From Azospirillum endophyticum (lineage in GTDB: Bacteria > Pseudomonadota > Alphaproteobacteria > Azospirillales > Azospirillaceae), in contig NZ_JAENHM010000073.1 in NCBI RefSeq assembly GCF_016595245.1, forward strand, positions 442,365 through 506,364: a DNA stretch of 64,000 bases. The letters run 5' to 3'. The position numbers and the translations under genes are program-made. Below the pieces are notes generated by a model. It was given only the letters and a program-made list of their open reading frames with translations. It was not told where the DNA came from and ran no database searches. This document shows, piece by piece, positions 18,588-27,997 of the stretch (the first letter of the stretch is position 1; each line of letters starts with the position of its first letter).

Positions 18588-19835
18588 ATGGACGATTGCT
18601 CCGCACACGGCCCCATTCCCCTGTCGCTGGACGAGGCGGTCTCGCGCGTCGCGCAGGGCTATGGCGCGGTGACCGGGACGGAGGAGGTGCCGCTGCGCCA
18701 AGCGCTCGGCCGGGTGCTGGCGGAGGAGGTCGTCGCCCCGGTCAACGTGCCGCCGGCCGACGTGTCCGCCATGGATGGCTGGGCCTTTGCCGCGGGAAGG
18801 GACGTTGAGGGCGAGACTTTCCGGCGGCTCGGCGTCGTCGGGCGGGTGCCGGCCGGCTCGGCCTTCGCCGGCGTGGTCGCCGTCGGCGAAGCGGTGCGCA
18901 TCTTCACCGGCGCACCGGTCCCGGCCGGCGCCGACACCGTGGCGATGCAGGAGGATTGCCGGACCGACGGCGATGCCGTCCTGGTTCCGACCTCGCTGAA
19001 GCGCGGCGCCAACGTCCGCCTGGCGGGGGAGGACATGACCGCCGGTGCAGTGGTCCTGCATCCCGGCCAACGGCTGCGTGCCCAGGAGGTCGGCCTCGCC
19101 GCCGCGGTCGGCCGCTCCGGCCTGACGGTGCGCAAACGGCTGACGGTCGTGCTGTTCTCCACCGGCGACGAGCTGCGGGAGCCGGGCACGCCCAAGCCCG
19201 ACCACGCCATCTATGACGCCAACCGCTACACCCTGGCGGCTCAGCTCGACGCGCTGGGGGTGGAGGTGCGCGATCTCGGCATCCTGCCCGACCGGCCAGA
19301 CGCCACCCGCGCCGCGCTGGCCGAGGCGGCGGGCACCGCCGACCTGATCGTCACCAGCGGCGGCGTGTCGGTCGGCGAGGAGGACCATGTCAAGGCAGCG
19401 GTCAATGCGCTGGGCTCCATCGATCTGTGGACGCTGGCGATCAAGCCGGGCAAGCCGCTGGCACTGGGCCGGGTCGGCGACACGCCCTTCTTGGGACTGC
19501 CCGGCAACCCGGTGTCGGCGATGGTGACCTTCCTGCTGGTCGGCCGTCCACTGGTTCTGCGGCTGTCGGGAGCGAGCGGCATCGCCACGCCGCGCAGCCT
19601 GGTGGTGGCCGATTTCACCTTCACCAAGAAGCCCGGCCGCCGCGAGTTCCTGCGCGCCCGGCTGGAGCGCGGGCCGGACGGCCGTCCGGTCGCCGTCAAG
19701 TTTCCCAGCAACAGCTCCGGCGTGCTGACCTCGATGGTCGAAGCCGACGGGCTGGTCGACATGCCGGCCGAGGCCACCGCGGTGCGGCCGGGCGACCTGG
19801 TGGATTTCCTGCCCTTCACCGGTCTCTTCGCGTGA
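18588..19835 (+). CDS. moeA: Molybdopterin molybdenumtransferase MoeA
   Basis: A 415-residue enzyme that inserts molybdate into adenylylated molybdopterin, the last step of Moco synthesis in the cytoplasm. Visible family motifs are SAMDGWAF (N-terminal lobe), RIFTGAPVPAGAD, the MogA-like domain with FSTGDEL and SGGVSVGEEDH, KPGKPLALG and FLGLPGNPVSAMVTF, plus the small C-terminal beta-barrel domain. The length is standard. The ATG at 18588 has GAGG eight bases upstream. Its TGA overlaps the GTG start of a LysR regulator (GTGA), so the two are translationally coupled. Confidence 0.96.
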   Translation: MDDCSAHGPIPLSLDEAVSRVAQGYGAVTGTEEVPLRQALGRVLAEEVVAPVNVPPADVSAMDGWAFAAGRDVEGETFRRLGVVGRVPAGSAFAGVVAVGEAVRIFTGAPVPAGADTVAMQEDCRTDGDAVLVPTSLKRGANVRLAGEDMTAGAVVLHPGQRLRAQEVGLAAAVGRSGLTVRKRLTVVLFSTGDELREPGTPKPDHAIYDANRYTLAAQLDALGVEVRDLGILPDRPDATRAALAEAAGTADLIVTSGGVSVGEEDHVKAAVNALGSIDLWTLAIKPGKPLALGRVGDTPFLGLPGNPVSAMVTFLLVGRPLVLRLSGASGIATPRSLVVADFTFTKKPGRREFLRARLERGPDGRPVAVKFPSNSSGVLTSMVEADGLVDMPAEATAVRPGDLVDFLPFTGLFA

Positions 19836-20734
19836 CGCTGGAGCAATTGCGCATCTTCGCCACGGTGGCGGAGATGCTGCACTTCACCCGCGCGGCGGAA
19901 GTTCTGCACCTGTCGCAGCCGGCGGTCAGCGCCGCCATCGCGGCGCTGGAAGCGGAGCACGGTCTGCGCCTGTTCGACCGTATCGGCCGGCGGGTGGAGC
20001 TGACCGCCGCCGGCCAGCTGCTCCACGGTCAGGCCCGTTCCATCCTGGCGAAGGTGGAGGAGGCCGGGACCATGCTGGCCGAGCTGTCGGGCCTGTCGCG
20101 CGGCGCCCTGCGGCTGGCGGCGAGCCAGACGGTCGGCAATCACTGGCTGCCGCTGCATCTGCTGCGCTTTGCCGAAGCCTATCCGGGCATCCGCGTGGAT
20201 CTGTCCATCGGCAACACCGAGCAGGTGGCCGAAGCGGTGCGCGACGGCCGGGCCGAACTCGGCATCGCCGAGGGGGTGGTGACGGACCCGCTGCTGGTGA
20301 GCGAGCCGATCGCGGGCGACCGGCTGCTGCTGGTGGTGGGGGCCGGGCACCCTTGGGCCGGGCTGGGACGGGTCGACCGCGACTCCCTGACTGCCGGGCG
20401 CTGGATCCTGCGTGAACCGGGCTCCGGCACCCGGGCGCTGTTCGAGGCGGCGCTTCGCGCCACCGGGATCGACCCCGGCGCGCTGGACGTCGCCATGACG
20501 CTTCCGGGCGGACGCATCATCCGGGCCGCCCTGCTGGCCGGGGTGGGGGCGAGCGTGCTGTCCGACCTGATCCTGACGGAGGAACTGGCCGCCGGCCGGA
20601 TCGTCGCCCTGGAGGGGCTGGACCTGCCGTCCCGCCCCTTCCATCTGGTCCGTCATCGCGACCGCCATCGCAGTCTGGCGGAGCGTGCCTTCGTCCGCAG
20701 TGCACTGGAGGCCGGGCAGGGGCCGGCCTCCTGA
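19832..20734 (+). CDS. LysR-family transcriptional regulator coupled to moeA
   Basis: A 300-residue LysR-type regulator. The N-terminal winged HTH (about 1-60) shows LRIFATVAEMLHFTRAAE and LSQPAVSAAIAALE, followed by a linker helix and a two-lobed effector domain (about 90-290) of the CysB/YeiE-like type. It starts with GTG overlapping the moeA stop by three bases, an unusual position for a LysR gene, which normally diverges from its target. Co-translation with MoeA hints at a link to molybdenum or sulfur metabolism, but this is inference. Its stop lies 12 bases from the stop of the convergent PepSY gene. Confidence 0.92.
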   Translation: MTLEQLRIFATVAEMLHFTRAAEVLHLSQPAVSAAIAALEAEHGLRLFDRIGRRVELTAAGQLLHGQARSILAKVEEAGTMLAELSGLSRGALRLAASQTVGNHWLPLHLLRFAEAYPGIRVDLSIGNTEQVAEAVRDGRAELGIAEGVVTDPLLVSEPIAGDRLLLVVGAGHPWAGLGRVDRDSLTAGRWILREPGSGTRALFEAALRATGIDPGALDVAMTLPGGRIIRAALLAGVGASVLSDLILTEELAAGRIVALEGLDLPSRPFHLVRHRDRHRSLAERAFVRSALEAGQGPAS

Positions 20735-20746
20735 GGGAATGCCGCT

Positions 20747-22114
20747 TCACGCCGTGCGCAGGGCGCGAACCCCTTGCGCAGCCAGCTCGACGGCGGCGAA
20801 GGCGAGCATCGAAATCCCCACCATCGGGAAGAAGAGGCCGGCGGCGACCGCCATGATGATCAACCCCTTCGAGGCCGTGGTATCGGCCGGAAGGCCGGGC
20901 GTGCCCAGGCTGCCCGCCGGACGGCGTTTCCACCACATCACCAGTCCCGACACCACCAGCCCGACCATCGCCACCAGGGCCGCCAGCAGGACGAGCTGGT
21001 TGGCCAGCCCGAAGGCCTGCCCCATGTGGATGCCGACCCCCCATTCCGCCAGCCTGCCGAAGACCCCGAGATCCTTCAGCTGCATGTCGAACAGCACGCT
21101 GCCGGTATATTGGTCGAGATGCACCACCCGTTCCCTGGTGACGTCCGCCGGATAGACCGACGCGGTGTAGACGCCGTCCGGTCTGGTCGGGATGACGACC
21201 GCATAGCCGGGCGCCATTCCTAGCCCCTCCACCGTCCGCACCACGTCGTCCAGCTTCGCCGGAACCCCGGCCGACGCCGTGGAGAGCGGCGTCGGCTGAT
21301 TCTCGACGATCCAGGGGGCGTGGTCGATGGTGTCCTTCAGCGGCACGGTGGAGACCGGGTACTTGTCCCAATAGCCGTCGGGCATGCCCATGCCGACGGC
21401 ATAGGCGAAGCCGTAGAAGGACTTGCCCCAATAGCCCGACCAGGGCAGGCCGGTCATCGCCAGGAAGACGATGAAGACGCTGACGAAGAGCCCGGTGACC
21501 GCATGCAGGTCGCGCCAGAACAGCCGCTTGCCCGGCCGGCCGCGCACGGTGACGACACCGCCCCTCTGGCCGTTCTTGCGGTCACGAGGCCACCACAGAT
21601 AGAGGCCTGAGGCGGTCATCAGCACCATCCAGCCGGCGACCCCCTCGACGATGCGCTCGGCGAACCAGCCGACATATTGCAGGCTGTGCAGCTTGCGGAC
21701 CACATACATCGTCGGCGATCCCGCGGCGCCGCCGTCCCACAGGCTGCCCAGCACCCGGCCGTTGTAGGGATCGAGGTAGATGGTGTCCTTGAGGCCGTCG
21801 GAGCCGACGATCCTCACCTCCGCGGCGCGATCCGGCACCGCCGGCGGGGAATAGCCCTTGAGAGTTCCGGGATGGGCCTCCAGCGCCTTGGCGACCAGGG
21901 CGGACGGCGCTAGCCGCTCGGCGTTCTGGGGGGCGACGATGCGCAGGTCGCGGTGCAGGCCGTCGTTGATTCCATCCTTGAACAGGTAGATGGCGCCGGT
22001 GACGGCGAGCAGGAGGATGATGGGGGCGGAAATCAGTCCGGCGAAGAAATGCCAGCGCCAGAGAATCCGGTAGAGGGCAGGGCCGATGGCTCCGCCTTGC
22101 AGAGTTCGAGTCAT
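20747..22114 (-). CDS. PepSY-domain membrane protein (iron-reductase-like family)
   Basis: A 455-residue inner-membrane protein of the PepSY-TM family (PF03929). The N-terminal helix (about 13-35, WRWHFFAGLISAPIILLLAVTGAIYLF) is typical. Two PepSY modules face the periplasm, and further helices lie at about 170-190, 215-240, 360-390 and 410-440. Conserved motifs include LHSLQYVG, DLHAVTGL and HMGQAFGL, with histidines that could bind heme. Family members commonly adjoin TonB-dependent siderophore receptors and assist iron reduction, but no receptor is present here. A small DUF2946-like gene precedes it by 50 bases on the same strand. The ATG at 22114 begins the canonical N-terminus. Confidence 0.9.
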   Translation of the reverse strand: MTRTLQGGAIGPALYRILWRWHFFAGLISAPIILLLAVTGAIYLFKDGINDGLHRDLRIVAPQNAERLAPSALVAKALEAHPGTLKGYSPPAVPDRAAEVRIVGSDGLKDTIYLDPYNGRVLGSLWDGGAAGSPTMYVVRKLHSLQYVGWFAERIVEGVAGWMVLMTASGLYLWWPRDRKNGQRGGVVTVRGRPGKRLFWRDLHAVTGLFVSVFIVFLAMTGLPWSGYWGKSFYGFAYAVGMGMPDGYWDKYPVSTVPLKDTIDHAPWIVENQPTPLSTASAGVPAKLDDVVRTVEGLGMAPGYAVVIPTRPDGVYTASVYPADVTRERVVHLDQYTGSVLFDMQLKDLGVFGRLAEWGVGIHMGQAFGLANQLVLLAALVAMVGLVVSGLVMWWKRRPAGSLGTPGLPADTTASKGLIIMAVAAGLFFPMVGISMLAFAAVELAAQGVRALRTA

Positions 22115-22164
22115 GGTTCGTCCATTCGGTCGTCGCGACGGGGATCGCCCGGGAGGCGGGCGGT

Positions 22165-22575
22165 TCAGTGCTGCGAAGGGCGACCGGATGGCGGCGCTTG
22201 GGAGTGGAAGGGCTTCAGCTCCTTCGGCCGGTGGACCTCGGCCTGCTTCGGCAGGTCCGGCGGCAGACCCGGACCCGCCGGCATGACGAGCAACAGCAAG
22301 GTCGGGAGCAGGGCGACATACTGGCCGAGCCAGCTGCAGGGCAGATGGAGGGGCTGAAGCTGCGGTTCGTCGGTTCCCTTGCCGTCCGGGAGGGGGAGGC
22401 CGTCCTTGTCCGCCGGCAGATAGACGAGTTCGCTGCCGGTGCAGATCGCGACATAGCCGTCGCGGTCGGCGACGCCGGCATAGGGGGCGGCGAGGCGGAC
22501 GAACAGGCTCAAGCTCAGCGCGATCGCAAGCGCCAGCCCCCACCGTTCCTGCAGCCTGCGGCACTGTGCCAGCAT
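22165..22575 (-). CDS. Small DUF2946-like exported or membrane protein
   Basis: A 136-residue protein with an N-terminal hydrophobic segment (about 12-32) and a later one around 85-105. The middle holds IC-TGSELVYLPADKDG and a LHLPCSW element that resemble the IC...HCPxC pattern of DUF2946 proteins, which often sit with PepSY and TonB receptor genes in metal uptake loci. The second cysteine motif is incomplete, so assignment is tentative. The ATG at 22575 is used; an in-frame GTG at 22626 would add 17 residues. Co-orientation with the PepSY gene suggests a two-gene operon. Confidence 0.65.
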   Translation of the reverse strand: MLAQCRRLQERWGLALAIALSLSLFVRLAAPYAGVADRDGYVAICTGSELVYLPADKDGLPLPDGKGTDEPQLQPLHLPCSWLGQYVALLPTLLLLVMPAGPGLPPDLPKQAEVHRPKELKPFHSQAPPSGRPSQH

Positions 22576-22780
22576 CGGATTGTGATCGTCCTGCGGCCCC
22601 GAGGAGCGGATCGTTACCCGATCCACCGCCCATGGACAAGCACCGGTGGAATAGAATTAGCCGGCAAGCGTCGGACTACCCATCCGGTAGAAGGGTGCAT
22701 CGGCGGTTCGGCCTATCGCAACCCACTGATTATCGGCGTTATAACCAGGGCGCTCCCGCTTACGGTTGTAAGGCGATAAA

Positions 22781-25700
22781 ATGGTACGGCTGCTGACGCT
22801 CTTTTGGGTCCTGATGGTGATGGCTGTCGCGGCCGGTCCGGTACGGGCCGACTATACGCCGCCGGGAGCGCTTGCCGATGCGAGCGCCTACGCCAACGGC
22901 CTGCTGCTGAAATCGCCGCCGCAGCCCAAGCCGCAGGTGATCGCCGACCTGCTGAAGCAGGCGCGCGCCGCCCGCGACCGCAAGGACATGGCCGGCGCCA
23001 TCCAGGCCTATGAGAAGACCATCACCCAGGGCGGCGGCTCGCCGTCGGTCTGGCTGGAGCTGAGCGCCGCTTGGCAGGCCGCCACCCCGCCCAACAAGGA
23101 CCGCGCGCTGCAGAGCGCCGTGATGGCCGGGCAGTTCAATCCGAAGGACGAGGAGCGCGTCGCCATCCTCTGGCGCATCGCCACCCTGATGGACGAGGCG
23201 TTCGGCAAGCCGGACGAGGCGGTGAAGGCGCTGAAGTCGATTCGCGACATCGCTCCGCGGATGGAGGCGGCGACGGTGGACGCCCAGGCGCCCAAGCTGG
23301 AGGAGCGCATCGTCGCCATGCGCCGCAAGGCCGGGCTGGCGCTGACCAACGTCGCCGTCAATGCGGAGGGCAGCAGCCCCAACGTCTGCTTCCAGTTCTC
23401 CGACCGGCTGAGCGGCAAGCAGGGCGTGCGCTTCGACGACTATGTCCGGGTGGAGCCGCCGACCAAGATCGCCATCGAGGCGCGGGAGAACAGCCTGTGC
23501 CTGCGCGGCGTCAGCCACGGCACCGGCTACACCGTCACCCTGCGCCAGGGGCTGCCCGGCGAGGACGGCATCGCGCTGAAGGCCGACGAGACCCAGCGCG
23601 TGCGCGTGCCCGACCGGCCCTCGATGGCCGCCTTCCGCGGCTCCGCGTACATCTTGCCGCGCAAGGGCGCCGACGGCATCCCGGTGGTCAGCGTCAACAC
23701 CGACCGGCTCGACGTGTCCGTCTACCGCATCGCCGACCGGGCGCTGGTGTCCAACAAGTATGAAGGCAACATCTTCAACGAGCTGACCAGCTATTCCGCC
23801 GACCGGCTGGCCCAGGAAAACGGCGAGCTGGTGTGGACCGGCTCGCTGGACGTGAAGGGGGAGCGCAACCGCGACACCACCGCGGCGATCCCGTTCCGTC
23901 AGGCCGTCGGCGACGATCCCAAGGCCGGCCTCTATGTCGTCACCGCCCGTCCGCACGACCTGGAGGAATCCGACCGCTGGGATGCCCTGGCGACCCAGTG
24001 GGTCCTGCTGTCCGACATCGGCCTGACCAGTTTCCGCGGCGCCGACGGGCTGACCGTCTTCGCCCGCTCCTTCGGCACGGCCAAGCCGATGCCGGGGGTC
24101 GACGTGGCGCTGGTCGCCCGCAACAACTCCGAACTGGCCCGGGCCAAGACCGACGAGTTCGGCCGCGCCCGCTTCGCACCCGGCCTGCTGAAGACCGGCG
24201 GCAACGCGCCCGAGATGGTGATGGCCTATCTCGGCACCGATTTCGCTATGCAGGACCTGACCGGCGCCGCCTTCGACCTCAGCGACCGCGGAGTCGGCGG
24301 GCGCCCGGCGCCGGGCCCGATGGACGCCTTCGTCTATTCCGACCGCGGGGTCTACCGCCAGGGCGAGACGGTGAACCTGTCGATCCTGCTGCGCGACGAC
24401 AAGACCGAGGCGGTCGACAACTTCCCGCTGACGGTCAAGGTGCTGCGTCCGAGCGGCACCGAATATTACAGCGGTGCCCTCAAAGGCCAGGAGGCCGGCG
24501 GCTTCTTCCTGCCGCTGACCCTGACCCGCACGGCGCCGCTCGGCGGCTGGGAGGTGCAGGTCTACAGCGACCCGAAGGGCGAGCCGATCGGCCGCGGCTC
24601 CTTCCAGGTCGAGGATTTCGTGCCGGTCAAGCTGGCGCTCGACGTCACCGCCAGCGCGCCGATCCTGGTGCCGGGCCAGCCCTTCGAGGTGACGGCGCAG
24701 GGCCGCTTCCTTTACGGCCCGCCGGCCGCCGGGCTGGACGGCACCGCCGAGGTGGCGCTGAAGCCCGACCCGATGCCCTATCCGGCCTTCAAGGACTATC
24801 GCTTCGGCCGGGTGCAGGACAGCGTGACCGAGCGGCTCGATCCGCTGGAATTCCCGACCACCGACGAGCAGGGCGTGTCGCACGTCGCCGTGACTCTGCC
24901 GGAGCTGCCCGACACCAGCAAGCCGCTGCGCGCCGATATCCGCGTCACCCTGTCCGAGCCGGGCGGGCGTCCGGTCAGCAAGTCGGTGTCGGTCCCGGTG
25001 CGGCCGAAGACCCATGCGCTGGGCCTGCGCCCGCGCTTCTCCGACGGGCGCGTCGGGGATGGCGGAGAGGCGTCCTTCGACCTCGTCGCCGTGGCGCCGG
25101 ACGGCAGCGCCATCGCCAAGCCCGGCATCAAGTGGGACCTGGTGGAGGAGCGCGTCTCCTTCGTCTGGTACCGCCGCGACGGGCGCTACAGCTACAACGC
25201 CACGGTGCGCGACGTGCCGCTGGCATCCGGCACCGTCGATGTCGGCGCCGACAAGCCGGCGCTGGTGGCGCTGGGCAAGCGCGACTTCGGCCGCTACCGG
25301 CTGGAGGTCACGGACAAGGCGGCCGGCGTCGCCAGCTCCTACCGCTTCTATTCGGGCTGGGCGAGCGGCGACGAGACCGCCGACATTCCGGACAAGCTGG
25401 AGGTCTCCACCGACAGGCAATCCTACAAGCCCGGCGAGACCGCGCGCATCCGCGTCGCTCCGCCCTTCGCCGGCGAGCTGCTGGTGACGGTGGCGACCGA
25501 CCGCATCTTCGACGTCCGCACCATTTCGGTGCCGGCCGGCGGGACGACGGTGGAGATCCCGGTGGATGCCGCCTGGGGTCCGGGCGCCTATGTCACCGCC
25601 ACCGCCTACCGTCCGCCGGTCAAGGGACGGGAACGGCAGCCGGTGCGCGCCATGGGCGTGGCCTGGGTCGGCGTCGATCCGTCTGTGCGCACGATGACCG

Positions 25701-27994
25701 TCGCGCTGGAGGCGCCGCAGGTGATCCGCCCGCGCAGCCGGCTGGAGGTCGGGGTCAAGGTGGCCGCAGCCGACGGCGGGTCGATGCAGGACACCTATGT
25801 CACGCTGGCCGCGGTCGACGAGGGCATCCTGCGCCTGACCGACTTCGCCAGCCCGCAACCGGAGAAATATTATTTCGGCAAGCGCCGGCTGGGTCTGGAC
25901 ATCCGTGACGATTACGGCCGGCTGATCGATCCGCTGGAGGGGCCCTATGGCGCCATGCGCCAGGGCGGCGACTCCAGCGGGGCCGGCCTGCCGGTGGTGC
26001 CTTTCACCGTGGTCTCGCTGTTCCACGGGCCGGTGAAGGTGGGGGCCGACGGCACCGCCCGCATCGGCTTCGACGTGCCGGACTTCAATGGCGAGCTCCG
26101 CCTGATGGCGGTGGCCTACAGCCGCGGCCGGGTCGGCTCCGCCGCCGGACCGGTGACGGTGCGCGATCCGATGGTGGCCGACGCCATCTTCCCGCGCTTC
26201 CTCGCCCCCGGCGACGACAGCCGGGTGACCCTGTCGCTGCACAATGTCGAGGCGGCGGCCGGCACCTACGAGGTCGCGGTCACCGCCCAGGATGCGGTGT
26301 CGGTGGAGGGCGGCAACCTCTCGGTTCCGCTGGCGAAGGGCGAGCGCAAGACGCTGGTGGTGCCGCTGAAGGGCGTCGCCGCCGGCATCGGACACGTCAC
26401 CGTCGCGGTCAAGGGGCCGGAGAACCTGGCGCTGAACCACGACTACGGCATCACCGTCCGCCCGGCGCGCTCGGTCGAGACCCAGTTCGTCACGCGCCAG
26501 ATCGCACCCGGCGAGAGCGTCCGCTTCGACGGCGCCGACCTTGCGACCTATCTGCCGGGAACCACCAGCTGGTCGGCCAGCTTCACCACCGCGCCGCCCT
26601 TCGACGTCGGCGGCATCCTGCGGGCGCTCGACCGCTACCCGTTCGGCTGCCTGGAGCAGACCGTCAGCCGTGCCCTGCCGCTGCTGGTGGTGAGCGACGT
26701 CGAGCTGGCGCTGGGCAAGGACCGCAAGCCGGACGACGGCCTGCAGGCGCGGGTCCAGCAGGCGATCTCCCGCACGCTGGACAAGCAGCGCTTCGACGGT
26801 GCCTTCGGCCTGTGGGGCGCCCATGACGAGGCCGATGGCTGGCTGAGCGCCTATGCCACCGAGTTCCTGGTCCGCGCCAAGCAGAAGGGCGAGGCGGTGC
26901 CGGACAAACCGCTGACCGATGCGCTCGCCTGGCTGCGCCAGCGCGCCATCGCCAGCGCGTCGGAGCCGGGAGATCTGGCGGTGCGCGCCTATGCCCTGCA
27001 CACGCTGGCGCTGGCCGGGGTGTCTCTGCCGGGGCCGGCGCGCTACCTGCACGACACCGCGCTGGAGAAGCTGCCGACGCCGCTCGCCAAGGGGCAGCTC
27101 GGCGCGGCTCTGGCCCGGATGGGCGACCAGGAGCGGGCGGCCAGCGCCTTCGACAGCGCCGTCGGCCATCTGGCGCGCGAGGAATGGCATCTCGATTACG
27201 GCTCCACCGTCCGCGACGCCGCGGCGCTGGTGGCGCTGATGACCGAGGTCAACATGGCCGGCACCCGCATCCCGGCGCTGATCGACCGCCTGCCGGCCTC
27301 GGCCACCGCCGCCAACCGCACCAACACGCAGGAGAAGGCGTGGTCGGTGCTGGCCGCCGACGCGCTGCTGCGCGGCGCGCCGGCCAAGGTGGAGGTGACG
27401 CTGGGCGGTGCCAGGAAGGATGGCGCGCGGGTCGACCTGACCCCGACGCTGGCCCAGTTGAAGGCCGGCATCCCGGTCGCCAACGCGGGCAGGGCGGCGG
27501 TGTGGCAGGCGGTGTCGCTGTCCGGCGTGCCGATCGCGCCGCAGCCGGCGGCGCGCGAGGGGCTGCGCATCAAGCGCAACTTCTTCACCCGCAAGGGCGA
27601 GGTGCTGAATCTCGACACCGTCAAGCAGAACGACGTCTTCGTCGTCGTGCTGGAGGGCGAGGCCAACACCAAGCTGTTCCACCAGGGCATGGTCACCCAT
27701 GCGCTGCCCGCCGGCTGGGAGATCGAGAACGCCAAGCTGGGCGGCGGCACGCCGGAGGAGATGCAGTGGCTGGGCGATCTCAGCTACACCCGCACGACCG
27801 AGGCGCGCGACGACCGCTATGTCGCCGCGGTGGATCTGACCGAGGACCAGCAGACCTTCAAGCTGGCCTTCGTCGTCCGCGCCATCACCCCCGGCACCTA
27901 TGAACTGCCGGGCGCGACGGTGGAGGACATGTACAAGCCGCGCTTCTTCGCCCGCCAGACCACCGGGCGGATCACGGTCCATCCGGCGGAGTGA
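22781..27994 (+). CDS. Bacterial alpha-2-macroglobulin family protein (large, thioester type)
   Basis: A 1737-residue periplasmic protease trap. A signal peptide is evident (hydrophobic LTLFWVLMVMAVAAG, cleavage near VRA). There is no lipobox cysteine, unlike E. coli YfhM. After an N-terminal extension with a helical segment come macroglobulin domains, the bait region, and the alpha-2-macroglobulin core (AAVDEGILRLTDF near 1010). The thioester domain carries the intact CLEQ motif with C1290 in FGCLEQTVS, so covalent trapping should work. A C-terminal receptor-like domain closes the protein. The downstream pbpC gene forms the well-known A2M/PBP1C pair thought to protect and repair the cell wall after attack by proteases. 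Confidence 0.95.
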   Translation: MVRLLTLFWVLMVMAVAAGPVRADYTPPGALADASAYANGLLLKSPPQPKPQVIADLLKQARAARDRKDMAGAIQAYEKTITQGGGSPSVWLELSAAWQAATPPNKDRALQSAVMAGQFNPKDEERVAILWRIATLMDEAFGKPDEAVKALKSIRDIAPRMEAATVDAQAPKLEERIVAMRRKAGLALTNVAVNAEGSSPNVCFQFSDRLSGKQGVRFDDYVRVEPPTKIAIEARENSLCLRGVSHGTGYTVTLRQGLPGEDGIALKADETQRVRVPDRPSMAAFRGSAYILPRKGADGIPVVSVNTDRLDVSVYRIADRALVSNKYEGNIFNELTSYSADRLAQENGELVWTGSLDVKGERNRDTTAAIPFRQAVGDDPKAGLYVVTARPHDLEESDRWDALATQWVLLSDIGLTSFRGADGLTVFARSFGTAKPMPGVDVALVARNNSELARAKTDEFGRARFAPGLLKTGGNAPEMVMAYLGTDFAMQDLTGAAFDLSDRGVGGRPAPGPMDAFVYSDRGVYRQGETVNLSILLRDDKTEAVDNFPLTVKVLRPSGTEYYSGALKGQEAGGFFLPLTLTRTAPLGGWEVQVYSDPKGEPIGRGSFQVEDFVPVKLALDVTASAPILVPGQPFEVTAQGRFLYGPPAAGLDGTAEVALKPDPMPYPAFKDYRFGRVQDSVTERLDPLEFPTTDEQGVSHVAVTLPELPDTSKPLRADIRVTLSEPGGRPVSKSVSVPVRPKTHALGLRPRFSDGRVGDGGEASFDLVAVAPDGSAIAKPGIKWDLVEERVSFVWYRRDGRYSYNATVRDVPLASGTVDVGADKPALVALGKRDFGRYRLEVTDKAAGVASSYRFYSGWASGDETADIPDKLEVSTDRQSYKPGETARIRVAPPFAGELLVTVATDRIFDVRTISVPAGGTTVEIPVDAAWGPGAYVTATAYRPPVKGRERQPVRAMGVAWVGVDPSVRTMTVALEAPQVIRPRSRLEVGVKVAAADGGSMQDTYVTLAAVDEGILRLTDFASPQPEKYYFGKRRLGLDIRDDYGRLIDPLEGPYGAMRQGGDSSGAGLPVVPFTVVSLFHGPVKVGADGTARIGFDVPDFNGELRLMAVAYSRGRVGSAAGPVTVRDPMVADAIFPRFLAPGDDSRVTLSLHNVEAAAGTYEVAVTAQDAVSVEGGNLSVPLAKGERKTLVVPLKGVAAGIGHVTVAVKGPENLALNHDYGITVRPARSVETQFVTRQIAPGESVRFDGADLATYLPGTTSWSASFTTAPPFDVGGILRALDRYPFGCLEQTVSRALPLLVVSDVELALGKDRKPDDGLQARVQQAISRTLDKQRFDGAFGLWGAHDEADGWLSAYATEFLVRAKQKGEAVPDKPLTDALAWLRQRAIASASEPGDLAVRAYALHTLALAGVSLPGPARYLHDTALEKLPTPLAKGQLGAALARMGDQERAASAFDSAVGHLAREEWHLDYGSTVRDAAALVALMTEVNMAGTRIPALIDRLPASATAANRTNTQEKAWSVLAADALLRGAPAKVEVTLGGARKDGARVDLTPTLAQLKAGIPVANAGRAAVWQAVSLSGVPIAPQPAAREGLRIKRNFFTRKGEVLNLDTVKQNDVFVVVLEGEANTKLFHQGMVTHALPAGWEIENAKLGGGTPEEMQWLGDLSYTRTTEARDDRYVAAVDLTEDQQTFKLAFVVRAITPGTYELPGATVEDMYKPRFFARQTTGRITVHPAE

Positions 27995-27997
27995 CGA

